A DNA stretch of 64,000 bases from Bdellovibrionales bacterium (GCA_019750295.1 JAIEOS010000028.1:43910-107909), one strand, 5' to 3'; shown: positions 35,121-44,157, numbered from the stretch's first letter. A program made the numbers and translations. Notes: generated by a model from the letters alone, not told the origin.

Positions 35121-35861
35121 ATGTTTATGGCGGACTTCCATCTGCATTCGACTTACAGTGACGGAGTTCTTTCAATTCGAGAACTGGTCGATCTGATGGG
35201 AAAGACTGGCCACGGCGCGATCGCGATTACCGACCACTTGTGTGAGTACAAAACTTTTTTAGGGAAAAGTGCACACTTGCTTTCCAAATCCCTCGGAAAA
35301 GATAATTTTCAAGATTATCTGGATGAGATCGCTTACGAAAAAGAAAGGGCCTGGAACGTTTACAGGATGGTGGTTATTCCCGGAGTTGAAATCACTAAAA
35401 ATTCTTTTTCGCATAAAAACTCCGCTCACATTTTGGCTCTCGACATTCGGGAATATATTAACCCCGACCTTAATATCCTGGATGTCATCCATTCCATTAA
35501 AGCACAGGGTGGGCTCGCCATTGCGGCCCACCCTGTTTATACCGGGGAAATCGAGTCACAAACCTACCGCCTTTGGGATCATCGGGAGGAGCTCGCGGAT
35601 CACATTGATGCTTGGGAAGTGGCCAGTGGTAAAAAATTATTTAATGAAGTTCTCATGAGCGGTTTACCCATCATCGCGAATAGTGATCTCCACAAGCCAT
35701 CCCAGGTGGAATCCTGGAAGACTCACGTCCATGGCGATCGGGAAGTGGGATCGATCAAACGCGCCATCCGCCAGCAAGATTTCACTCTTAAATATTTTCC
35801 ACTGGCTCAAGAGTCACTGATACCTAATGGCCTGCCGGCTTTTTCTCGCCAGCTTCGATAG
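35121..35861 (+). CDS. PHP-domain metal-dependent phosphoesterase
   Basis: 246 residues with the PHP motifs in order: FHLHSTYSDG (about 6-15), AITDHLCEY (36-44), VIPGVEIT (86-93), LAIAAHPVY (130-138) and IANSDLHKP (187-195). These supply the His, Asp and Glu ligands of a two- or three-metal site. Relatives include RNase AM/YciV-type nucleases and histidinol phosphatases, so the substrate is open. The 3' end overlaps the convergent DUF1684 gene by 38 nt. Confidence 0.85.
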   Translation: MFMADFHLHSTYSDGVLSIRELVDLMGKTGHGAIAITDHLCEYKTFLGKSAHLLSKSLGKDNFQDYLDEIAYEKERAWNVYRMVVIPGVEITKNSFSHKNSAHILALDIREYINPDLNILDVIHSIKAQGGLAIAAHPVYTGEIESQTYRLWDHREELADHIDAWEVASGKKLFNEVLMSGLPIIANSDLHKPSQVESWKTHVHGDREVGSIKRAIRQQDFTLKYFPLAQESLIPNGLPAFSRQLR

Positions 35862-36696
35862 CTATGTTTAATTTGTTTTCTGCAGGAGCTATCGGGCAAG
35901 TCGCATAAGCGATATGCGCACAGGGCGGATTGTAAGCCTGATTAAAATCTAAAACAACTTTACCATCCCGACCTAACTTCGTCTCAAGGAAGCGACCCGT
36001 CCCGTAAGACGTTTTGCCGGTGCTTTGATCTTTAAAAACAAAAAATAAGTCATCTCCATTTTTCACCGGAAAGAGTTCGTGCTTTTGTCCTTTGAGTTCA
36101 AAGACCACACTGCCCTCGAGTTTTTCGTCAGAGGAATTTCCCAAAATATCGGGCATATTGATCACCTTAGGAGGATTGTAGGGCTTCCAGTTTCCTACCG
36201 TGTAGTACTCTTTTTGAGGATCCCACCATTCAAGGCCTTTAAATTTTTTTAGAGTTTCCGCATTGAGATTTTTCACACGAATGCCGATCCCATTCGGTCG
36301 TTCAATCAAATAAAAGGTCACCGAGCCCACTTGGATCTCGGTGCGCTGTTTTTTCGCCTTGTCAGTTTTGAGGAGATAGGGTTTTCGAGCCAGTGCCGGC
36401 GCACCATCAATCTTAACTCCCTTGGAATCATTCAGAGTGAGACTCGCGGTGTTCTTTTCAAAATGAATGTTTCCGAGTTTCGCGGGAACCGGTTGCGGTA
36501 AAACCACATTGGACGACGGATCGGACCCTAAACTGTTGTCTCCATTTTTGAGCCAGTGAAGCCCTACGACAACGAGCCAATTCTTTTTTGTGGCCTCTTC
36601 AGTCTCTCGACGCATTTTTCGAACGTCAGCCTCTTGAAAAGCAAACACGTGTCCTCCGATCATCAATGTGAAAATGAATAAGTAAATTTGGATCAT
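35824..36696 (-). CDS. DUF1684-family exported protein
   Basis: The ATG at 36696 follows GGAAGGGAA and gives 290 residues starting with a signal peptide (MIQIYLFIFTLMIGGHVFA). The family's features are present: WLVVVGLHWLKNGDNSLGSDPSSNVVLP, FYLIERPNGIGIRVKN, the linker NWKPYNPPKVI, and at the end LDFNQAYNPPCAHIAYATCPIAPAENKLNIAIEAGEK. That last motif, with two Cys, is the strongest family mark. Function unknown. The part after the signal peptide has an FHA-like strand order, judged only loosely. Confidence 0.85.
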   Translation of the reverse strand: MIQIYLFIFTLMIGGHVFAFQEADVRKMRRETEEATKKNWLVVVGLHWLKNGDNSLGSDPSSNVVLPQPVPAKLGNIHFEKNTASLTLNDSKGVKIDGAPALARKPYLLKTDKAKKQRTEIQVGSVTFYLIERPNGIGIRVKNLNAETLKKFKGLEWWDPQKEYYTVGNWKPYNPPKVINMPDILGNSSDEKLEGSVVFELKGQKHELFPVKNGDDLFFVFKDQSTGKTSYGTGRFLETKLGRDGKVVLDFNQAYNPPCAHIAYATCPIAPAENKLNIAIEAGEKKPAGH

Positions 36697-36953
36697 AAAG
36701 TTCCCTTCCTGGATTTGTCTTTTCACATTCGTTCAATAATGTCCCGTAAATCGGGAGACTGAACGGTCACCTTTGTCGCAGACCAACATAAAATCAAAGC
36801 CAATCTGCCTATTTATTTAGATATCCTGGGACTTATTTGGCAATTTCTTATTCTTAGCGGTGCAGCGACGTTTAAAAATTTGATTTTTCGAAGGGTTGTT
36901 GAAAACATATCAAGGCGTCTCAGTGACTTACGTTGTTTTTTTGAAGGGGGAGT

Positions 36954-37868
36954 ATGGAGAAACCGAGTTTATCGGCTTACACCGATTTTCGCGAGTACCT
37001 CAAAGATTATTTTTCCTATCGTCGCCATCTTACATCAAAAGATTTGCGCCCCTATTCTTATTCGGATTTTTCTGCCGCTGCTGACATAAAGTCACCGAAT
37101 TATCTCAAGATGATCATCGAAGGACAAAGAAACCTTTCTCCCGATATGGCTAAGAAATTTGCCCGAGCTCTTAAACTCGATAAAAACGAAACCACCGAGT
37201 TCGAAGTCCTTGTCCTTTACGGCCAGGAGAAAGATCCTCTCAATCGTAATAAGTTTGTGAAAAAACTCTCAGAGATCAGATCGGCCAATGCTCTCGATCA
37301 AGGCTCCATTGACGAGAGCACTTGGGAAAAAGTTCCGAGCTGGTTATCATGGGTGCTGTACGCAATGATCGATCAAGAGGGCATCGTCTTTGACCCAGCG
37401 GTACTTAAAAAACATTTACGAAACGCCACCAACGAAAAGCAAATTCAAATCGCTTTGGATAAATTAGTCCAAGGAAACGACGTCACCATTGACGACAACA
37501 AAGTCGCCCATCGTTCCAGCAAAATGATCTCCAATGCGGATAAAATTTCACCCGAGCTCATTCGAAAGCTCCAGTCCGAACTCATTTATTTAGGTTTAGA
37601 GTCTTTATATCGTGACGATCCTAAGGAACGCGAGATCAGCGGCTTTACATTGGCGATGACCGCCGAGGAATACAGCTGGGTCCGCCACGAGTTAAGAAAA
37701 GTCCGCAAAGAGATCCAGGCCAAATTGATGATGGCTCGAGAAAAGCAGCCAGGTAAAAAAGTCTATCAAATGAATATTCAGTTATTTCCGCTGACCCGGG
37801 AAACAGAAGCCCAAGGAGGGCTGGAGAAAAGCTCTGAGAGCCAAGGCACCGGAGAAAAAGACGCGTAA
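36954..37868 (+). CDS. TIGR02147-family protein
   Basis: 304 residues. The N-terminal third reads like the family's helix-turn-helix region (YTDFREYLKDYFSYRRH...SYSDFSAAADIKSPNYLKMIIEGQRNLSPDMAKKFARALKLDKNETTEFEVLVLYGQ). The DUF4423-like rest ends EVRKEIQAKLMMAREKQPGKKVYQMNIQLFPLT. The family is abundant in Bdellovibrio relatives and Fibrobacteres and is presumed regulatory. A ribosome site (AGGGGGAG) precedes the ATG. The 227 bp upstream hold no gene and probably its promoter. Confidence 0.85.
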   Translation: MEKPSLSAYTDFREYLKDYFSYRRHLTSKDLRPYSYSDFSAAADIKSPNYLKMIIEGQRNLSPDMAKKFARALKLDKNETTEFEVLVLYGQEKDPLNRNKFVKKLSEIRSANALDQGSIDESTWEKVPSWLSWVLYAMIDQEGIVFDPAVLKKHLRNATNEKQIQIALDKLVQGNDVTIDDNKVAHRSSKMISNADKISPELIRKLQSELIYLGLESLYRDDPKEREISGFTLAMTAEEYSWVRHELRKVRKEIQAKLMMAREKQPGKKVYQMNIQLFPLTRETEAQGGLEKSSESQGTGEKDA

Positions 37869-38312
37869 ATTTTGGGGGGGAGAATAATTTAAACGACTCG
37901 CCAGTGCCCGGCTTCAGATAATAGAACCAACGTACAACTTCCGCCAACGTACAACGAACTCTACTTGAGCAAGCCTCGTGCCAGCCCTCAGTCCAGCCTA
38001 AAATCTCCGACACCCAGTAACCCCCTGTAAATAGAACAAAAATCGGTACCATTCCCAAACCAAAAGCGCCGAATTGAAGCCCAATTCCACTTCCCACCCA
38101 CTCGTCATCTTGAGCGCAAGTGAAAGGAACCCAAAAACCGAACGCATCCTTCGCTCCACCCACGAAAACCAGCAAACAAATGTAGAATTTGCTCCCCCCT
38201 CCCCAAAAAATAAATGAAACCCATTATCAAACTCTAAAAAAATCCGGCCCAAGTGCACCCAGGGAGCTGGAACCTTAAAGAACCTGGAACCTTGGTGAAA
38301 TGCTCTGGGGTA
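37869..38312. other. Intergenic stretch without a supportable gene
   Basis: Open frames here on the minus strand overlap the TIGR02147 coding region or the inverted repeat and look like chance. The sole structure is a pair of direct repeats CTGGAACCTT at 38267-38276 and 38284-38293. These share sequence with the metG terminator arm and look like a decayed copy of it. Confidence 0.5.
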
Positions 38313-38534
38313 GCCATTTTTTGATGAGTTTTTCTCTCCATTTTTGAGTTTTTGAGAGCCTTCGGAGGGACCTCCCGTTAGCGTGAAGCGATCGGCGGGC
38401 TTCCCACCGCCGAAACGGGCGAGGGCAGGAGGGCGGAATATGCGGCAGCATATTGGATGGCCGCCCGCAGCCCGTGTCCCGAGGGAGGCTCTCAAAAACT
38501 CAAAAATGGAGAGAAAAACTCATCAAAAAATGGC
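38313..38534. repeat. Very long inverted repeat with structured interior, before the SRP RNA
   Basis: Perfect 48-bp arms: 38313-38360 and 38487-38534 (starting GCCATTTTTTGATGAG). The 126-nt GC-rich interior folds further: TCGGCGG/CCGCCGA, GGGCGG/CCGCCC enclosing AATATGC/GCATATT, and ACGGGC/GCCCGT around it. No open frame is supportable. It could be a non-coding RNA, a transcription block before ffs-dnaX, or a small non-autonomous mobile element. Confidence 0.85.
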
Positions 38535-38577
38535 GTATTAAGACTTGAGTAATTACCGGACAAAACCTAGATTGGGG

Positions 38578-38673
38578 CAGCTGGGCCCCGTACAATAGTG
38601 GCTTCGTAAAACCCGCCAGGTCCGGAAGGAAGCAACGGTAGCAAAGCTCTATGTGTTACGGGTCGCTCAGCGC
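38578..38673 (+). ncRNA. ffs: Signal recognition particle RNA, small bacterial type
   Basis: Conserved core GGTCCGGAAGGAAGCA at 38619-38634, the tetraloop and Ffh-binding region of 4.5S RNA. The ends pair (GCTG/CAGC and CCCGTA/TACGGG), giving a single long hairpin of about 95 nt. The place just upstream of dnaX is common for this gene. Ends are estimated from pairing. Confidence 0.92.
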
Positions 38674-38696
38674 TTAAGTTTTGGGGAATAAAATTA

Positions 38697-40343
38697 ATGT
38701 CGCATTACGAAGTGATAGCCAGAAAATGGCGACCCCAGGAATTCCAAAACCTGGTGGGACAAAATCATATCGCACAAACTCTGCTGAATGCCCTCACTTC
38801 GGGTCGCATTCCCCATGCGCTATTATTCACCGGGCCTCGCGGCACGGGTAAAACTTCCACCGCACGTATTTTTGCAAAAGCCCTCCGCTGTACTCAGGCT
38901 AAAAATTTTATTCCCTGCCAGGTGTGCTCCGACTGCCAAGATATCGCTCTCGGCCGCCACATCGACGTGATCGAAATTGATGGAGCGAGCAATAACGGCG
39001 TCGACTCCATCCGCGAACTTCGTGATTCCGTGGGTTACTTACCCTCTACTGGAAAATACAAAATTTATATCGTCGACGAAGTGCACATGTTGTCGACCAG
39101 TGCCTTTAATGCGCTCTTAAAAACTTTGGAAGAGCCTCCTTCTCACGTGGTCTTTGTTTTAGCCACGACTGAAGTTCAAAAAATTCCCAATACGATTCTG
39201 TCTCGCTGTCAGCGCTTTGACTTTAAAATGATTTCGCAAAAAGAAATCGCTAAGCACTTAGGTGTGATTTGCGAAAGCGAACAGGTCAAGTACGAGAAAG
39301 AAGCTCTCTGGATGATCGCCAAGCAAGCTAAAGGCTCCATGCGCGATAGTCAGAGCTTACTCGATCAGATTATCTCCTTCTCTAACAAAAATGTTACAAC
39401 CGCCACGGTCGCCGAAGTTTTAGGGCTGACGCAAAGAGAGCTGATCAATCAAGCCTTAGCGGCGGTGGTTCAGCGCGATCAGAAATCGTTGATCAGTGTG
39501 ATCGCCCGTTTTGCCGAAGCGGGGCATGATCCCCAACTTTTTATCGAAGATTTTTTAGACCAGATCCGAAATGCTTTGATGGTCAAGATCGGCGCCCATC
39601 AGTCTCACTTCCCTCTCGATATTCCAGATTCTGAAATCTTATTTCTTACAGACTTGGTCAAAGAGTTTTCCGAAGAAGATCTGCATCTCTTTTTTGATAT
39701 GACTCTTAAGGGAAGTTTAAATCTTCTACGCGCTCCCGAGCCGCGCATGGCCTTCGAAATGCTTCTCTTAAAACTTCTCGCCGCCCCACGGGTGGTCGAT
39801 TTAGAAAAAATCATTTCCGGCAGTGGAGAGATGTCCGCGGGCAGCAAAACTTCCGTGCCTCTGATGAAGCCCACACCCAAAAAGACCACTTTTACGCCGG
39901 ACCCGCCACCTGTCGACGAGCCTCTGATCACTCCTAAAGAGCTTCCAACAGACCCTTGGCTCCGCTTTGTCGAACAGGTCCGAGGGTCCAATAGTTTATT
40001 AGCCGCTCTCATTGAGCACACATTTATTATTGAACAAACGCCGACCCATTTGAAGTTAGGGCTTCCAGAAAAAATGTCTTTCCTCGTGGATAAAATTAAA
40101 GATCCCAAAAATTTAGAACGCCTCCAAGGCTTTTTAGAAAACTTCTGGAAACAAAAACTCAGTGTCGAAGTGAGCGTGAACAAAGGCGCCACCGCTTCGA
40201 TGACCCCTAAGCAAACCGTCGTCAAAGCCGAGCAAGACTTAAAGAGTAAAGAAAAAAAACAAGTGGAAGAACATCCCCTCGTTAAAAAAGCTCAATCTAT
40301 TTTTAAAAGTGAAATCGTATCGATCAAGGAGAAGCACCGATGA
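38697..40343 (+). CDS. dnaX: DNA polymerase III subunits gamma and tau
   Basis: Clamp-loader ATPase of the replisome. 548 residues: Walker A GPRGTGKTS (about 45-53); zinc module CTQAKNFIPCQVCSDC (about 64-79); Walker B and DExx box YIVDEVHML (about 119-127); sensor 1 FVLATTEVQKIP; arginine finger region SRCQRF (about 170). The AAA and lid domains end near 370. The Pro/Thr-rich linker (390-420) and C-terminal tau-like domain (about 420-548) follow. The ATG has GGGGA upstream. Its last 4 nt overlap ybaB. I did not find a convincing slippery site that would yield gamma. Confidence 0.96.
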   Translation: MSHYEVIARKWRPQEFQNLVGQNHIAQTLLNALTSGRIPHALLFTGPRGTGKTSTARIFAKALRCTQAKNFIPCQVCSDCQDIALGRHIDVIEIDGASNNGVDSIRELRDSVGYLPSTGKYKIYIVDEVHMLSTSAFNALLKTLEEPPSHVVFVLATTEVQKIPNTILSRCQRFDFKMISQKEIAKHLGVICESEQVKYEKEALWMIAKQAKGSMRDSQSLLDQIISFSNKNVTTATVAEVLGLTQRELINQALAAVVQRDQKSLISVIARFAEAGHDPQLFIEDFLDQIRNALMVKIGAHQSHFPLDIPDSEILFLTDLVKEFSEEDLHLFFDMTLKGSLNLLRAPEPRMAFEMLLLKLLAAPRVVDLEKIISGSGEMSAGSKTSVPLMKPTPKKTTFTPDPPPVDEPLITPKELPTDPWLRFVEQVRGSNSLLAALIEHTFIIEQTPTHLKLGLPEKMSFLVDKIKDPKNLERLQGFLENFWKQKLSVEVSVNKGATASMTPKQTVVKAEQDLKSKEKKQVEEHPLVKKAQSIFKSEIVSIKEKHR

Positions 40344-40666
40344 AAAGACCTGGTGGAAATCACAGCATGCAAGCCATTATCAAACAAGCCAATCAAATGC
40401 AGACGCGCATGAAGAAGCTGCAGGATGACCTCGCTCTTAAAGAATACACTGCGACGAGCGGTGGCGATGCCGTCAAAGTCACGGTGACTTCTGATAAAAT
40501 CAAAGCGATCTCCATCGGAGAGAACGTTTTTAAAGAAGGGGATGCCGAAATGCTCCAAGACATGATCATCACCGCAGTGAACGATGCTTTGACTCAGGCG
40601 AAGAAGGATCACGACGAACAAGTTCAGTCGCTTTCTAAGAACTTCAATATCCCTGGTCTCACGTAA
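40340..40666 (+). CDS. ybaB: YbaB/EbfC-family nucleoid-associated protein
   Basis: 108 residues: an N-terminal helix (KQANQMQTRMKKLQDDLALKEYTATSGGDAVKVTVT) with the family's characteristic strand-turn GGDAVKVTVTSDKIKAISIG, then a C-terminal helix (LQDMIITAVNDALTQAKKDHDEQ). It binds DNA as a dimer. The place between dnaX and recR is the classic one, and the junction with dnaX is an ATGA overlap. Confidence 0.93.
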   Translation: MKRPGGNHSMQAIIKQANQMQTRMKKLQDDLALKEYTATSGGDAVKVTVTSDKIKAISIGENVFKEGDAEMLQDMIITAVNDALTQAKKDHDEQVQSLSKNFNIPGLT

Positions 40667-40685
40667 TAGAGGGGATGCCGAGCCG

Positions 40686-41303
40686 ATGCTAAATATCCCA
40701 ACGCTGGAACGACTCCGTCATGAATTAAGCCGCCTCCCCGGCATTGGGCCGAAATCGGCGCAGCGATTGATCCACTTTATTTTAAAAAACCGAGATTTCT
40801 CACTCAACCTGCGCGAGGCATTGATGGATGTGGAAAGTCATATCCGCTTATGCACCAGTTGCTTTAGCTACACCGATCAAACGGAAGAGTGCTACTACTG
40901 CCAAAATCCTCAGCGCCGCTCCCATTTTATTTGCGTGGTCGAAGAAGCTGAGAATATTTCGCAAATTGACGCATCAGGCGCTTTTGATGGCCGCTTTCAT
41001 GTCCTCCATGGGGTGATTTCCCCGCTTCAGGGAGTGCGTCCCGAGGACTTGAAAATCAAGCAGCTCATCGAAAGGATTGACCAACTGCTCGCAGAACAGC
41101 CACAATTAACCGTAGAAGTACTTTTGGCGTTGGATTCCGACCTCGAGGGCGACACCACCATGTTGTACCTTGCAAAAGTATTGGCGAGCCGACCTCAGGT
41201 GAAAGTTTCGCGACTGGCTCAAGGAGTACCGATCGGAAGTCATTTGGATTTTGTCGATCACCGCACGTTGAGTCGCGCATTGGAAAATAGGATTACTTTG
41301 TAA
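40686..41303 (+). CDS. recR: Recombination mediator RecR
   Basis: Works with RecO and RecF to load RecA at single-strand gaps. Of the 205 residues, the N-terminal helix-hairpin-helix is LSRLPGIGPKSAQRL (about 14-28), the zinc finger is CTSCFSYTDQTEECYYC (about 57-73), and the Toprim domain has VVEEAENISQIDASGAFDGRFHVLHG. A C-terminal DHRTLSRALENR follows. Its TAA overlaps the mglA ATG by 1 nt, so mglA is likely co-transcribed with the DNA repair genes. Confidence 0.95.
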   Translation: MLNIPTLERLRHELSRLPGIGPKSAQRLIHFILKNRDFSLNLREALMDVESHIRLCTSCFSYTDQTEECYYCQNPQRRSHFICVVEEAENISQIDASGAFDGRFHVLHGVISPLQGVRPEDLKIKQLIERIDQLLAEQPQLTVEVLLALDSDLEGDTTMLYLAKVLASRPQVKVSRLAQGVPIGSHLDFVDHRTLSRALENRITL

Positions 41304-41896
41304 TGGCATTAATTAATCAAGAAACCAAAGAATTGCACTGTAAGATCGTTTACTACGGGCCCGCGCTCGGAGGAAAGACGACCAATATTCGCTGGGTTTA
41401 TCAAGCCACACAAGGTCCTAACCGCTCAATGATGATGGATTTTGACATGGGTACACCCGAGCGCACGCGGTTCTTTGATTTTCTTCCGCTGGAAGTGGGC
41501 GAAATTCGTGGCTTAAAAGTTCGTTTTCATCTCTACACCGTTCCGGGACAAGTGATCTACGATGCCAGTCGCAGATTGATTCTTAAAAATCTGGACGGAA
41601 TTATTTTTGTGGCCGACTCACAAATTGATCGCATGGATGAGAACATTCTGTCTTTAAACAATCTCGAAAAAAACCTAGAGCTCGCGGGCTACGACATCAA
41701 AAAAATTCCGATGATCATTCAATACAACAAAAGAGATCTGCCCAATTCGGCATCTATTGCTGAATTGCGCACTGCCTTGAATAAGTATAACTCTCCTGAT
41801 TTCGAGGCTGAGGCCGAACAAGGCATTGGGGTGATGGACAGTTTAAAAACCCTGTCGAAATCGATTATTACTACTTTAAAAAGCGGTAACGTTTAA
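41303..41896 (+). CDS. mglA: MglA-like Ras-family GTPase
   Basis: 197 residues. The P-loop is YYGPALGGKTTN (about 17-28), where the GGK replaces the canonical spacing as in MglA. Switch II region: FHLYTVPGQVIYDASRRLIL; base-recognition motif NKRD (about 147-150). MglA sets cell polarity and gliding in Myxococcus and controls prey invasion in Bdellovibrio bacteriovorus. No mglB GTPase-activating partner is next to it, as in B. bacteriovorus. It is tightly linked to recR (1-nt overlap) and precedes a phosphopantetheinyl transferase by 11 nt. Confidence 0.93.
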   Translation: MALINQETKELHCKIVYYGPALGGKTTNIRWVYQATQGPNRSMMMDFDMGTPERTRFFDFLPLEVGEIRGLKVRFHLYTVPGQVIYDASRRLILKNLDGIIFVADSQIDRMDENILSLNNLEKNLELAGYDIKKIPMIIQYNKRDLPNSASIAELRTALNKYNSPDFEAEAEQGIGVMDSLKTLSKSIITTLKSGNV

Positions 41897-41907
41897 TAAT
41901 AAAAGTC

Positions 41908-42489
41908 ATGCATACGACTCCTGAGGTTCTTCTCCTTCCCACTGAATTTCGTAGCCTTAAACCCCAGGTTTTTTTCGTAAGTAACGTCGGCAGCGACACT
42001 CATCCCAACTATCGCTTGCAAGTCCGCCAGCTGTTTTCCGAATGTTTGAGAACTCACCGCCATCTTGTCCCCGAACAAATGAATGACTTAAGTTTTCGTC
42101 CCCGTCACGACAATCTGAGCTTAAGCGTGAGCCACAGTTTAAACGCCAGTGCTTTTGGTTGGTGCGATAAACCGTCACAAATCGGGGTCGATATTGAGGT
42201 GATTGAGCGCTTAAGTGCTCAAGTTCTTAAGCGCGTTTGCTCGAGAGAGGAACTCGAGGCCTGCCCCTATGTCCCGCATCTCTGGACCGCAAAAGAGGCC
42301 GTGTTTAAATCGCTTCAAACCGAGAATAATGTGATCAGTAATGTCGAAATCTTAGACTGGCGCCCGAAGAAAGAAACCGAATGGTTCTTCACGGCCAAAT
42401 GGCGCGATCGAGAGGAACACATTAAAGGTATTGGATTCTCGTGTCTCAAAATGGATCACTCCCTATCTTTTTTTGTACATAGACCTTAA
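41908..42489 (+). CDS. 4'-phosphopantetheinyl transferase superfamily protein
   Basis: 193 residues of the Sfp/AcpT type: the acceptor-side motifs LSVSHSLNASAFGW and GVDIEVI (metal-binding Asp and Glu, about 90-96), then LWTAKEAVFK (about 127-136) with the second Glu and Lys. It attaches phosphopantetheine from coenzyme A to carrier proteins. No polyketide or non-ribosomal gene is in the window, so the partner carrier is elsewhere. Co-transcription with mglA is likely from the 11-nt gap. Confidence 0.88.
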   Translation: MHTTPEVLLLPTEFRSLKPQVFFVSNVGSDTHPNYRLQVRQLFSECLRTHRHLVPEQMNDLSFRPRHDNLSLSVSHSLNASAFGWCDKPSQIGVDIEVIERLSAQVLKRVCSREELEACPYVPHLWTAKEAVFKSLQTENNVISNVEILDWRPKKETEWFFTAKWRDREEHIKGIGFSCLKMDHSLSFFVHRP

Positions 42490-42529
42490 CTTTGGTCGAG
42501 AGTCGCCGATATGAAAGTCGAGGTGACAT

Positions 42530-42898
42530 ATGAACAAAAGAGGCGCAGCACGATTCGAACTGGACCCCCTAGAGATCCACGGCATGATATCCATCAATTC
42601 ACTCACTCCGGTTTGTGATTTCGGGCAAATTGTCGAGGCCTCAAGTACGGGCTTTAAGTTGATCGTAAAACGAGATGACCTCTCCGCTCCCGAGCTTCGT
42701 TCCACCCTGAACTTAGACGGCCTTTGCGGTGAAGAGATTTCTCTTTATATTCCTATTATGGATTTAGACATCACGGGCTTAGTGACGCGGACAAAATATC
42801 TCGCCAATAAACAATTTGAAATCGGGATTGATTACTCGAGCGACGCTCCGGAATACTGGCGCGAATGTCTCTGCGACTTACTTCCCCGCGCCGGTTAA
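42530..42898 (+). CDS. PilZ-like protein with degenerate c-di-GMP motifs
   Basis: 122 residues with the compact beta-barrel pattern of PilZ domains: a start with RGAARFEL, VEASSTGFKLIVKR where DxSxxG is usual, and a later strand pair (ISLYIPIMDLDITGLVTRTKYLANKQFEIGIDY). The RxxxR motif is incomplete, so cyclic di-GMP binding is doubtful. Four Cys are scattered, two near the end (CLCDLL). It follows the phosphopantetheinyl transferase gene by 40 bp and has a ribosome site (GAGGTGA). A hairpin ends the unit. Confidence 0.65.
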   Translation: MNKRGAARFELDPLEIHGMISINSLTPVCDFGQIVEASSTGFKLIVKRDDLSAPELRSTLNLDGLCGEEISLYIPIMDLDITGLVTRTKYLANKQFEIGIDYSSDAPEYWRECLCDLLPRAG

Positions 42899-42900
42899 AC

Positions 42901-42928
42901 GTCTTTCTGAGCGAAAACTCAGAAAGAC
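42901..42928. terminator. Hairpin between convergent pilZ-like and ompA-like genes
   Basis: An 11-bp perfect stem (42901-42911 with 42918-42928, GTCTTTCTGAG) with a 6-nt loop CGAAAA. T-runs are short on both sides, so it may be a weak bidirectional terminator. Confidence 0.55.
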
Positions 42929-42937
42929 TTGAGGTGA

Positions 42938-44080
42938 TTACTTCGTGCTTTGAACGTGAGCCACAACTCGACGGTTCTTCTCGCGACCCTCGGGAGTATT
43001 GTTATCTCCGACGGCTTGAGATGGACCATAACCTTTAGCGGTTAAACGCTTCTTATCAATCTTTTGTTTGACGAGGTAGTTCATCACGGCGTTCGCACGC
43101 TTTTGCGAAATGCTGTAATTTTGCTTTTCAGAACCTGTGTTATCCGTGTGTCCTTCGATCTCTGTCGTCGTGTCGGGATACTGTTTTAGGAATTCCGCGA
43201 ATTTCTTTAGATCCTCGGTGAACTTAGGATCAATGATCGCACTTCCTGGCTTAAACTGAACATTCAATGTGATCTCAAGTTTATCCGTCTTGGTGCAACC
43301 AAACTCAGTGACGGGTTGGCCGCGCTCAGAGTTAGGGCATTTATCTTCGGCATCAGCGACGCCGTCACCATCGGCATCCCCTTTTTGAGTGGTCAGAGGG
43401 CATCCGTCACCACCCACGTTCGCGTTTGCAGGGGTATTCGGGCACTTGTCCTGATCATCGTAAACGCCATCCCCATCAGAGTCCGGAGACGCTTTAGCCG
43501 AGCTTTTTCCACCGAAGTAATAGGTTAATCCAAGTAACGGAGAGAGAACTTCGATTTTGCTATCGGTACCGCTTCCTAAGTTCACAAAACGGTAATCCGC
43601 ATAAACGGCAAGCATCAAATCGGGAGTGGCCATATACTCAGCACCGGCCCGAGCCTTCCACGTAAAATCATCTTCGCTATCGGTTCCCGCTCCGACATCG
43701 GAAATTCTGGCGTAACCGGCACCCACTTGGAACAAGGCATGCCAACGCTCCAAAGGAAACATACGGTAGGCTAAATTAAAATCGATCGCATCGACGGCGG
43801 GATCTCTTCCATTGAGTGGGAGAGAAGTTTCATCTTTAAATTTAAACATCATACGGCTGTAACTGAGCTCCAGGCCAAAACGTGAACTCACATGGTATCT
43901 CGCCCACGCGCTGCCATGAAAGCCACCGTCAAGTTCAGTCGCGCCTTCCGTAAATACATCAGGACCCAGAACCGAGTTGATACCTGCACCCACACCGACG
44001 CCCCAACGGCCGGTCAGATCATACTGAGCGAACGAGGTCGATGTCGTCACAAGCAATAAAAAACCAATCATAAACTTCAT
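42938..44080 (-). CDS. OmpA-family protein with thrombospondin-3 repeats
   Basis: 380 residues: signal peptide (MKFMIGFLLLVTTSTSFA). An N-terminal eight-strand barrel is about 20-195. Calcium-binding thrombospondin type 3 repeats follow (about 203-260: DSDGDGVYDDQDKCPNTP, DADGDGVADAEDKCPNSE). The C-terminal OmpA domain (about 270-380) binds peptidoglycan (EIEGHTDNTGSEKQN and RRVVAHV). It ties the outer membrane to the wall. AAAGGAG precedes the start, so expression is probably high, and it stands alone. Confidence 0.93.
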   Translation of the reverse strand: MKFMIGFLLLVTTSTSFAQYDLTGRWGVGVGAGINSVLGPDVFTEGATELDGGFHGSAWARYHVSSRFGLELSYSRMMFKFKDETSLPLNGRDPAVDAIDFNLAYRMFPLERWHALFQVGAGYARISDVGAGTDSEDDFTWKARAGAEYMATPDLMLAVYADYRFVNLGSGTDSKIEVLSPLLGLTYYFGGKSSAKASPDSDGDGVYDDQDKCPNTPANANVGGDGCPLTTQKGDADGDGVADAEDKCPNSERGQPVTEFGCTKTDKLEITLNVQFKPGSAIIDPKFTEDLKKFAEFLKQYPDTTTEIEGHTDNTGSEKQNYSISQKRANAVMNYLVKQKIDKKRLTAKGYGPSQAVGDNNTPEGREKNRRVVAHVQSTK

Positions 44081-44157
44081 AAAGTTTTCTCCTTTAATTA
44101 CAGAGGTAGAGATTTACCGTTAGTCGCAGAAATGTTGAATGGAAAAAGGCAACTGAT

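Noticed and set aside
37645..38495. Two long minus-strand open frames (176 and 165 residues)
   Set aside because: They are antisense to the TIGR02147 gene or run through the 48-bp inverted repeat, have unlikely composition (Trp, Cys, Gly rich) and lack ribosome sites.
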